Assembly: GCA_014381035.1 (NCBI GenBank) | Contig: JACMIS010000744.1 | Coordinates: 1-6,127 of the forward strand | DNA: 6,127 bases | Source of the DNA: Armatimonadota bacterium | Lineage (GTDB): Bacteria > Armatimonadota > Armatimonadia > Armatimonadales > Armatimonadaceae | Reading direction: 5' to 3' | In this document: in pieces, positions 1 to 4,697 of the stretch | How the letters are laid out: the number at the start of each line of letters is the position of its first letter | Numbering within the stretch: position 1 is the first letter of the stretch | Made by a program: the position numbers and the translations under genes | The notes under the pieces: generated by a model | What the model saw: only the letters and a program-made list of their open reading frames with translations | Database searches by the model: none | Told to the model about the DNA's origin: nothing

Positions 1-346
1 GCGGTCGAGCAAATCCCGTAAGCCGAAGAAGAAAGCAACCTCCAAGGAACGCCAGGTGACGCAGATACAGGAGCAAATGGAAAAGCAACTACTCTCGATG
101 CAGATCGAGAGATCCTTGCGGGCAGGGCTACCTCAATGGCGTAGCGAAGCCTACGTAGATAGGGAAACGGGCTTGGTACAACAGATCCGTAAATGGCAGA
201 GATTAAATGGTGCAAGAAAGCCGGATGCGACACTGATAGAAGAACAACGATTCTATTACCAACCCCGTGTGACAGATGCGGATCACTTCGACACGAATCG
301 GATTACAAGCGATGTGAAACTGCTCTACGGTACGTCGAAACCGTAG
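1..346 (+). CDS. C-terminal part of an unrecognised basic protein (start outside window)
   Basis: The frame is open from position 2 to a TAG at 344-346 and shows 114 residues of a protein that begins upstream. The first visible residues are rich in Lys, Arg and Ser (RSSKSRKPKKKATSKERQ), like a disordered basic linker. A Gln/Glu-rich, probably helical stretch follows (QIQEQMEKQLLSMQIERSL), then a mixed region ending in LLYGTSKP. I see no signal peptide, membrane segment or catalytic motif, and I do not recognise the family. A GTG at 56 and an ATG at 77 could be internal starts. I prefer continuation past the left edge because the frame is open with coding-like composition up to position 2, and the AGGAG before the ATG at 77 is only 3 nt away. 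The basic tract could bind nucleic acid, but that is a guess. The stop codon lies inside an inverted repeat at 325-346. Confidence 0.6.
   Translation, partial: RSSKSRKPKKKATSKERQVTQIQEQMEKQLLSMQIERSLRAGLPQWRSEAYVDRETGLVQQIRKWQRLNGARKPDATLIEEQRFYYQPRVTDADHFDTNRITSDVKLLYGTSKP
325..346. other. Inverted repeat over the stop codon of the first gene
   Basis: CTACGGT (325-331) and ACCGTAG (340-346) are perfect 7-bp arms around an 8-nt loop, and the right arm contains the TAG stop codon. The following bases (CAAAACGC) hold no T-tract, so this is at best a weak or factor-assisted terminator that isolates the first gene from the promoter starting at 361. It may also be chance. Confidence 0.3.
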
Positions 347-360
347 CAAAACGCTTGCCG

Positions 361-389
361 TAGACGTCCCTGTTGTGCTGTGCTACAAT
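361..389 (+). promoter_or_regulatory. Sigma-70-like promoter of the BSP gene (extended -10)
   Basis: TAGACG (361-366) serves as the -35 (4 of 6 to TTGACA). A 17-bp spacer separates it from TACAAT (384-389), which is 5 of 6 to TATAAT and is preceded by TG one base upstream (381-382), giving an extended -10. Transcription would start around 395-398. The same elements occur before the glycosyltransferase gene, where the spacer sequence has diverged but the two boxes have not, which supports their function. The start site is inferred, not shown. Confidence 0.65.
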
Positions 390-391
390 TG

Positions 392-422
392 CCCCGGCAG
401 CAGTCACTACACACAGCCAGGG
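392..422. promoter_or_regulatory. Imperfect GC-rich inverted repeat at the expected transcript start
   Basis: CCCCGGC (392-398) faces GCCAGGG (416-422). Six of seven positions pair, with one C-A mismatch. The intact equivalent (CCCCGG/CCGGGG) lies at the same place beside the glycosyltransferase promoter. Its position just after the -10 suits either an operator or a structure at the very 5' end of the mRNA. The copy here seems partly decayed. Confidence 0.4.
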
Positions 423-432
423 TCGTATTCCT

Positions 433-447
433 GACAGTATGACTGTC
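433..447. other. Perfect short hairpin in the BSP leader
   Basis: GACAGT (433-438) and ACTGTC (442-447) are perfect arms around the 3-nt loop ATG. It lies in the untranslated leader 13 nt before the Shine-Dalgarno site. The matching part of the other leader keeps CCTGA and GACT but cannot form this hairpin, so it is specific to this copy. Confidence 0.35.
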
Positions 448-460
448 GCCTTATACCCAT

Positions 461-465
461 AGGAG
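461..465 (+). promoter_or_regulatory. Shine-Dalgarno site AGGAG setting the start at 478
   Basis: AGGAG lies 12 nt before the ATG at 478, somewhat further than usual. The glycosyltransferase gene has the same site at 13 nt, so the wide spacing is a shared property. It supports 478 as the start. No in-frame ATG or GTG exists between 478 and the hydrophobic core of the signal peptide. Confidence 0.65.
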
Positions 466-477
466 CATTCGTCATCC

Positions 478-2241
478 ATGTCCGTCGTTCCGTATCCCCG
501 GCTATATCCTTCCGTACGCATTGGCGGAATCACCGTATCTACGCGTCTCGTTCCGGGCTTTGCATTGCTCACGACTTTACTTGCCGTACTACCGTTCCCT
601 GTGCAAGCCCGGCAACAGGCACCTTCCTCCGTAGATGCCCTCCTATATTCCACGATGCCATCGTCGAACGCGCATCGTCCGGAAATGGTGATGGACAATG
701 ACCCGAACACCTACTTTAGATCGGCTTACGGAATGTCCGATGGCGATGATCTCACGATCCTGCTCTCGCAACCGATCCCGATTCAATCCATTCGGATCAC
801 TACCGGGAACACCGAAGGTGATGACCTTCTCACAGACGGTTTTGTGGATGCCTCGCCCGACGGCGTCACGTTTACGAAAATCGCCTCGTTCGGTTCGGAT
901 GGCGTCGCGGACGTTAAATTAGGCGACAAAAAGATTTCCGTGTTACGCATCCGCGTCAACAAGGATAAAAGTGTGTCCGCTCTTCTGGTACGTGAAATCA
1001 CGATCAAGTCCCCGGTAAAGATCGTGCACGTGGCACTGGGACCGGGGCGGGGATTTGTCGATATATCGCAAGCCCCCGACCTTGCCGGATGGTCCGAGCG
1101 GGCACAAAAGCAGATGGAATCGTTCTGGACAGAAACGGCGGCGATGCTATATTCGGAAAATTTTATCACACCCAATAAAATCAACATCGTTTACCGCACC
1201 GGACCGGGCGTCACCGATGTCGCGGCTTGCGGGGGCGGCGTTATGACCGTCAACGCGAAGTGGTGTCGGGAGCATCCCGAAGACACCGGCTTGACCGTGC
1301 ATGAGATGGCACATGCTGTTCAGTCCATGAGTGCTTACAACCCGGTCTGGCTGATCGAGGGGATCGCCGATTATGTCCGATGGGTCAAGTTCGAGCCGGA
1401 AAACCACAAGCCGCGTATCAATGTTCAAACCGCGGCATACCATGACTCGTACCGCACCACTGCGACGTTCCTCGGATGGTGTGAACTGAAATACGATAAT
1501 ACTTTGGTGACGAAACTGAACCGAGTGATTCGTGCCGGAAAATACGACACCAAGCTTTTCGCTAAATATACTGGCAAGGATGTGGATACGCTCTGGGCAG
1601 AGTTTATCCAGGACTACAAGGAAGACCCGGATCATATTCTGACACCGGTCCTTGCCCCGGCAGATCGCCCTCGTGTTCTGCCTTCGGTCAAGGCGGGGTC
1701 CAGTGTGCCGGTTCCGTTGTCCGCGCTCTTCGATACGGCAGGCATCTATAATGATGGGTTAACATTTGGCGAGAAGGACGGATTCGATGCCGGAGGAGCC
1801 GCCTACTCCGAAAAACTCCTCGGCAAAACGCTGACCGTGAGCGATGTAGAGTTTCGGATCGAGGGCGATAGAGCAAAGGACGTGCTATCGTGCCGGGGGA
1901 ATGTCGTCGCGTTGCCGACGGGAAATTACAAATCTCTGTGGCTACTCGGTGCGGCGGTCGAGGGAAACCAGATGGCGCAGGTATTTACGGTGATTTATAC
2001 GGACGGTAGTACGGAGCCGATTGCCCAGAATGTCAGCGACTGGTATCAGCCGCAACGTTTTCCCGGAGAAGGACGCGCCGCGAAAATGGCGTATCGCAAC
2101 ATGATGGATGGCTTGCAGGATCCCCGACCTTTCTATGTGTACCGGTATGGTTTCAAATTGGACCCGACAAAGACCGTGAAAAGCATCACGCTGCCTGACA
2201 ATCAAAATGTAAAACTTCTGGGTATCACACTCGCCAACTGA
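478..2241 (+). CDS. Secreted BSP-family zinc peptidase with discoidin-like and C-terminal beta-sandwich domains
   Basis: The 587-residue protein is predicted to be exported. Residues 1-25 form an unusually long N-region; 26-40 are hydrophobic (FALLTTLLAVLPF) and end in PVQA, a likely signal peptidase I site after residue 44. Residues about 50-175 look like an F5/8 type C (discoidin) domain, with MVMDNDPNTYFRS near its start. Residues about 180-385 match the basic secretory protein family: zincin motif HEMAH (275-279), EGIADYVRW (294-302) providing a probable third zinc ligand (Glu294 or Asp298), and the family's closing GKDVDTLWAEF pattern. Residues about 400-587 resemble a beta-sandwich I recall from secreted bacterial glycosidases (VTYTDGS-, DWYQPQ-, PFYVYRYGF- and SITLPDNQNVKLLGITL-like segments), probably glycan-binding. 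Plant members are small and implicated in defence; bacterial substrates are not established. The catalytic motif is intact. The first 18 residues resemble the start of the downstream glycosyltransferase. Confidence 0.88.
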   Translation: MSVVPYPRLYPSVRIGGITVSTRLVPGFALLTTLLAVLPFPVQARQQAPSSVDALLYSTMPSSNAHRPEMVMDNDPNTYFRSAYGMSDGDDLTILLSQPIPIQSIRITTGNTEGDDLLTDGFVDASPDGVTFTKIASFGSDGVADVKLGDKKISVLRIRVNKDKSVSALLVREITIKSPVKIVHVALGPGRGFVDISQAPDLAGWSERAQKQMESFWTETAAMLYSENFITPNKINIVYRTGPGVTDVAACGGGVMTVNAKWCREHPEDTGLTVHEMAHAVQSMSAYNPVWLIEGIADYVRWVKFEPENHKPRINVQTAAYHDSYRTTATFLGWCELKYDNTLVTKLNRVIRAGKYDTKLFAKYTGKDVDTLWAEFIQDYKEDPDHILTPVLAPADRPRVLPSVKAGSSVPVPLSALFDTAGIYNDGLTFGEKDGFDAGGAAYSEKLLGKTLTVSDVEFRIEGDRAKDVLSCRGNVVALPTGNYKSLWLLGAAVEGNQMAQVFTVIYTDGSTEPIAQNVSDWYQPQRFPGEGRAAKMAYRNMMDGLQDPRPFYVYRYGFKLDPTKTVKSITLPDNQNVKLLGITLAN

Positions 2242-2500
2242 TCCTTTCACGCCCATCATCCGCAAACACTGCCGACGTTCTACGGTGCGCATGCACACAA
2301 TGCGTGTCTACGCCCCGTCCAACATCGGAGCGAACTGTTGAAGGTAGTCGGAGTGGCGACACTCTCATTGTGTGCTGTACGCGCGGAAGATTCCCGTTGT
2401 TAGGCAGGAACGAAACAGCGGTATTTGTCATTTCGGTCAGATTCAGCCCGCGAGGCATTTGTGTTGTCGCGAGGTGCCACAACAAAGGTTTACTCATATT

Positions 2501-2941
2501 ATGAAACGTCGCCCGCTACTGAAATTCCTCGGGGCATTCGGAACGTCGCTGGCAGTCGGCGGTGCATCCGCCTTTGCTGCCGACAGTCTACAAAAAAGTC
2601 AGAAGAAGGATTCAGCTGAAATCACGGTTGAGGGACCGCTTGGATCTTTAGGTCGGGAACTCCAAGGGGGCGGACCGATCAGTGCCACTGTTCGAACGGG
2701 TGGCGGCGAGTTGTTTCTCGATTGTAGCCACAACAAGGCGGCACGCGAGGAGTTGGATCGGCTCTGGAACAAATACATGCAGCCCGGTTCGATGATAATT
2801 ATACTTGTTCGCGTAGCTGTACAGGGAAAATTGAAATCTCGCCCGTCTAAAATCGTCGGTGAGCAAGGAAAATTGATGGACGGTCCGCCGCAGTGGGTTA
2901 TTGTGGTGGAGTCAATGACGGTGTCCGAAAACGCGACGTGA
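2501..2941 (+). CDS. Small exported protein with Tat-type signal peptide, family not recognised
   Basis: The ORF gives 146 residues from the ATG at 2501. The N-terminus reads KRRPLLKFLG, close to the twin-arginine consensus (RRxFLK, with Leu for Phe). A mildly hydrophobic stretch follows, with a likely cleavage site at AFA-ADS after residue 26, so export by the Tat system is likely. The mature part starts with a Lys-rich segment and has alternating patterns that look like strands (AEITVEGPLGSL, ATVRTGGGELFLDC, IIILVRVAVQGKL, QWVIVVESMTV) around one helix (AAREELDRLWNKYM). This order is reminiscent of a small OB-like beta-barrel, but that is inference. It has one Cys and no catalytic motif I can name. 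The frame stays open upstream to an ATG at 2372, but those residues do not look like protein and would bury the signal; AAAGG lies 12 nt before 2501. The 259-nt gap upstream shows no convincing promoter. Confidence 0.7.
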   Translation: MKRRPLLKFLGAFGTSLAVGGASAFAADSLQKSQKKDSAEITVEGPLGSLGRELQGGGPISATVRTGGGELFLDCSHNKAAREELDRLWNKYMQPGSMIIILVRVAVQGKLKSRPSKIVGEQGKLMDGPPQWVIVVESMTVSENAT

Positions 2942-2981
2942 GTCGGACCTGGGATGCGGTGTAACTGTCTGCACCGCGCCG

Positions 2982-3011
2982 TAGACGCCGCGATCCTTCT
3001 TGTGCTACAAT
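2982..3011 (+). promoter_or_regulatory. Sigma-70-like promoter of the glycosyltransferase gene (extended -10)
   Basis: TAGACG (2982-2987) and TACAAT (3006-3011) are separated by 18 bp, with the extended TG at 3003-3004. The boxes are identical to those before the BSP gene. Transcription would start near 3017-3020, so the glycosyltransferase gene has its own promoter and need not depend on read-through from the Tat-type protein gene. Confidence 0.65.
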
Positions 3012-3013
3012 CG

Positions 3014-3043
3014 CCCCGGTCGGGCGATTCGCTCGTGCCGGGG
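3014..3043. promoter_or_regulatory. Strong GC-rich inverted repeat overlapping the expected transcript start
   Basis: CCCCGG (3014-3019) and CCGGGG (3038-3043) are perfect arms. Inside them 3021-3026 can pair with 3030-3035 (one G-T wobble) around the loop ATT, giving a nearly continuous hairpin. It begins three bases after the -10. It could act as a repressor operator or as a stabilising or regulatory structure at the mRNA 5' end. A weaker form is kept before the BSP gene. Confidence 0.45.
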
Positions 3044-3079
3044 TCGCGCTCCTGATGGCGTGACTACCCCTACAGCTAC

Positions 3080-3084
3080 AGGAG
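3080..3084 (+). promoter_or_regulatory. Shine-Dalgarno site AGGAG of the glycosyltransferase gene
   Basis: AGGAG lies 13 nt before the ATG at 3098. The gap is slightly long, as in the related leader. The start is also fixed by the protein, because MRVVLLSWEYPP is where GT-B enzymes of this type begin. Confidence 0.65.
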
Positions 3085-3097
3085 TTACAAGTCACCC

Positions 3098-4639
3098 ATG
3101 CGCGTCGTTCTGCTTTCCTGGGAATACCCCCCCATGCGCGTCGGCGGGATCGCCGCCGCGCTCGAAGGTCTTGCCCCCGCCCTCGCCCGCACCGGCATCG
3201 AAGTCCACGTCGTCACCTGCGGCGCGTCCGGCGGTGATGCCGACGAGAAGCAGGCAGAAAACCTGTTCGTTCACCGGGTCAACGTGGATGTACAGACCAA
3301 CGACTTCCTGCACTGGGTGCATGAACTCAACTATCTGATGGATCGCCGCGCTGACGCGCTGATTCAGGAATGGCTCGCCGAACCGAACGCCAAAGACCGC
3401 CCGATTCTGCTCCATGTGCATGACTGGCTGGGGCTATTCGCGGGCAAAGAACTCAAATACCGCTACCATCTGCCGCTCCTGTCCACGATACACGCGACCG
3501 AGTTCGGGCGCAACAACGGCATTCACAACGACATGCAACGCTACATCAACCATTGCGAGTGGGAACTGCAATGGGAGTCGTGGCGGGTCATCGTCTGCTC
3601 CGGTTTCATGCGCGGCGAAGTCATGCATGCTCTTCATACCCCCTACGACAAAGTAGACATCATCTACAATGGCGTCGACCCGCAGGCGTTCGAGTTTCCG
3701 TTCAGCGAGGAAGAAAAGGCGGCGTTCAAAGCGCGGTTCGCCGCGCCGTTCGAGAAACTGATCTATTTCATCGGTCGGATGGTGCGCGAAAAAGGGGCGC
3801 AGGTTCTGGTGGAAGCGATGCCGCGCGTCCGGGCGCAGTTCGGGAACGCCAAAATGGTGATTGCGGGCGGCGGGTATCGGGCGCATCTAGAGGCACGGGC
3901 GCAGGAACTCGGCTTGAAAGATCAGATCCTTTTCACCGGGCGCGTGTCGGACGAGGACCGCGATAAACTGTATCGCGTCGCCGATGTGGCTGTGTATCCG
4001 TCGCTCTACGAACCGTTCGGTATTGTCGCGCTGGAGGCGATGGCGGCGAAAGTCCCGGTCGTGGTCAGCGACGCCGGGGGACTGGCGGAAGTGGTTCAAC
4101 ACGATGTCACCGGCACAACGACGCTGGTAGATAACCCCGAATCGCTGGCGTGGGGCGTTACCCGTGCGTTGCAAAATCCGGTACAGGCGCGACAAATGGC
4201 GGCGAATGCCTACGACCGGGTATTGAGCGTTTTCAACTGGGACCATATCGCGACCCAGACCGCCGACGTGTATCAGCGCGTTTGGAGCGAGTACCGCGAA
4301 AGCGAGTGGGTCAAAGGAAGCGCGGTGTATCACACGCCGCCGGTTGACGCGATCTATGCGATGCCGGAAGGGGCAGTCACCGATGCACCGAAAATCGCGC
4401 CCGAATCCGCCGTCCCTGACGCTGTCGCGGAAATGATCACGGATGAGTCGTCGAAGAAAGCGAAGCGGTCCCCAAAAAAGGCTACCGGTCCCAGCGAGAT
4501 TCCCGCATCAACGACTCCGCCAACGGCTCCGGAAACGACGACGCCGCTACTGGATACGATCCTCGCCGACGCGCAAGTGGCCGGGGAACCGGCACTGGAT
4601 AACGTGAAGCCGCCGCGAGCGCCACGTCGGGGCAAATAA
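3098..4639 (+). CDS. Family-4 (GT-B) retaining glycosyltransferase, glycogen-synthase-like, with disordered C-terminal tail
   Basis: The 513-residue protein has no signal peptide and should be cytoplasmic. The N-terminal GT-B domain starts with MRVVLLSWEYPP and a Gly-Gly loop (residues 16-17), followed by HVHDW (106-110) and IHATEFGRNN (131-140), segments I associate with bacterial and archaeal glycogen-synthase-like enzymes. The C-terminal domain opens at NGVD (191-194), has GRMVREKG (226-233) with the Arg and Lys that usually bind nucleotide-sugar phosphates, and the E-x7-E motif EPFGIVALE (Glu305, Glu313). The enzyme should transfer a sugar from a nucleotide donor with retention of configuration. 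An alpha-glucan product is plausible but the acceptor cannot be read. Residues from about 406 form a tail rich in Lys, Pro, Thr and Ala (KKAKRSPKKATG and a Pro/Thr-rich stretch), ending in a basic PPRAPRRGK, beyond the usual family length of about 400. It has its own promoter and converges on the membrane-protein gene. Confidence 0.9.
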   Translation: MRVVLLSWEYPPMRVGGIAAALEGLAPALARTGIEVHVVTCGASGGDADEKQAENLFVHRVNVDVQTNDFLHWVHELNYLMDRRADALIQEWLAEPNAKDRPILLHVHDWLGLFAGKELKYRYHLPLLSTIHATEFGRNNGIHNDMQRYINHCEWELQWESWRVIVCSGFMRGEVMHALHTPYDKVDIIYNGVDPQAFEFPFSEEEKAAFKARFAAPFEKLIYFIGRMVREKGAQVLVEAMPRVRAQFGNAKMVIAGGGYRAHLEARAQELGLKDQILFTGRVSDEDRDKLYRVADVAVYPSLYEPFGIVALEAMAAKVPVVVSDAGGLAEVVQHDVTGTTTLVDNPESLAWGVTRALQNPVQARQMAANAYDRVLSVFNWDHIATQTADVYQRVWSEYRESEWVKGSAVYHTPPVDAIYAMPEGAVTDAPKIAPESAVPDAVAEMITDESSKKAKRSPKKATGPSEIPASTTPPTAPETTTPLLDTILADAQVAGEPALDNVKPPRAPRRGK

Positions 4640-4642
4640 ATC

Positions 4643-4678
4643 GGATTCGGAAGGGTTCCGGGGAACCCTTCCGAATCC
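4643..4678. terminator. Perfect 16-bp hairpin between convergent genes
   Basis: GGATTCGGAAGGGTTC (4643-4658) and GAACCCTTCCGAATCC (4663-4678) pair perfectly around the loop CGGG. It starts 3 nt after the glycosyltransferase stop and 19 nt beyond the stop of the opposite gene. Read on the - strand the hairpin is followed by GATTTATTTG, a modest U-rich tail, so it fits an intrinsic terminator best for the membrane-protein gene. On the + strand the tail (ATCGTTGACT) is poor, so stopping there would be weaker or need a factor. Confidence 0.75.
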
Positions 4679-4697
4679 ATCGTTGACTGCGACGCAC

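Larger units (their letters stand above)
357..531 (+). repeat. Diverged direct repeat, copy 1: promoter, leader and first 18 codons of the BSP gene
   Basis: This segment aligns with 2978-3151 in the same orientation. Identical blocks in the same order are GCCGTAGACG (357-366), TGTGCTACAAT (379-389), GCCCCGG (391-397), GGGTCG (420-425), CCTGA (430-434), GACT (441-444), AGGAG (461-465), GTCA (471-474) and CCATG (476-480). The length from the first block to the ATG differs by one base (121 against 120). The similarity continues into coding sequence without a gap: by hand count 37 of 54 bases match over codons 1-18, then it fades. This is far more than two unrelated promoters should share. It is best explained by duplication of the 5' end of the glycosyltransferase gene followed by divergence. 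Confidence 0.7.
2978..3151 (+). repeat. Diverged direct repeat, copy 2: promoter, leader and first 18 codons of the glycosyltransferase gene
   Basis: This is the counterpart of 357-531. The encoded start (YPPMRVGGI at residues 10-18) is the normal, functionally constrained N-terminus of GT-B glycosyltransferases. This copy is therefore probably the source and the one before the BSP gene the derivative. In protein terms 9 of 18 residues match (Met1, Val3, Val4, Tyr10, Pro11, Arg14, Gly16, Gly17, Ile18). Confidence 0.7.

Noticed and set aside
439..462. Seven-codon upstream ORF in the BSP leader (ATG to a TAG overlapping the AGGAG site)
   Set aside because: It has no ribosome-binding site and no repeated regulatory codons, and the related leader at 3055-3062 has no equivalent seven-codon ORF. 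Probably chance.
2338..2370. Possible promoter or third leader copy before the Tat-type gene (TTGAAG, then TGTGCTGTAC)
   Set aside because: No acceptable -10 at the right spacing from TTGAAG, and the similarity to the two real leaders stops after about ten bases.
2462..2484. TGTTGT/ACAACA inverted repeat just before the Shine-Dalgarno-like AAAGG of the Tat-type gene
   Set aside because: Only 6 bp with an 11-nt loop and A/T-rich pairs; too weak to call a regulator or terminator.
2372..2500. N-terminal extension of the Tat-type protein from an ATG at 2372
   Set aside because: The 43 extra residues look like translated noncoding DNA and would hide an obvious signal peptide starting at 2501.
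4443..4491. Resemblance of the Lys/Ser-rich tail of the glycosyltransferase to the Lys-rich start of the first partial protein
   Set aside because: Both are low-complexity basic stretches; the match has no consistent alignment beyond KKAT and is expected by chance.
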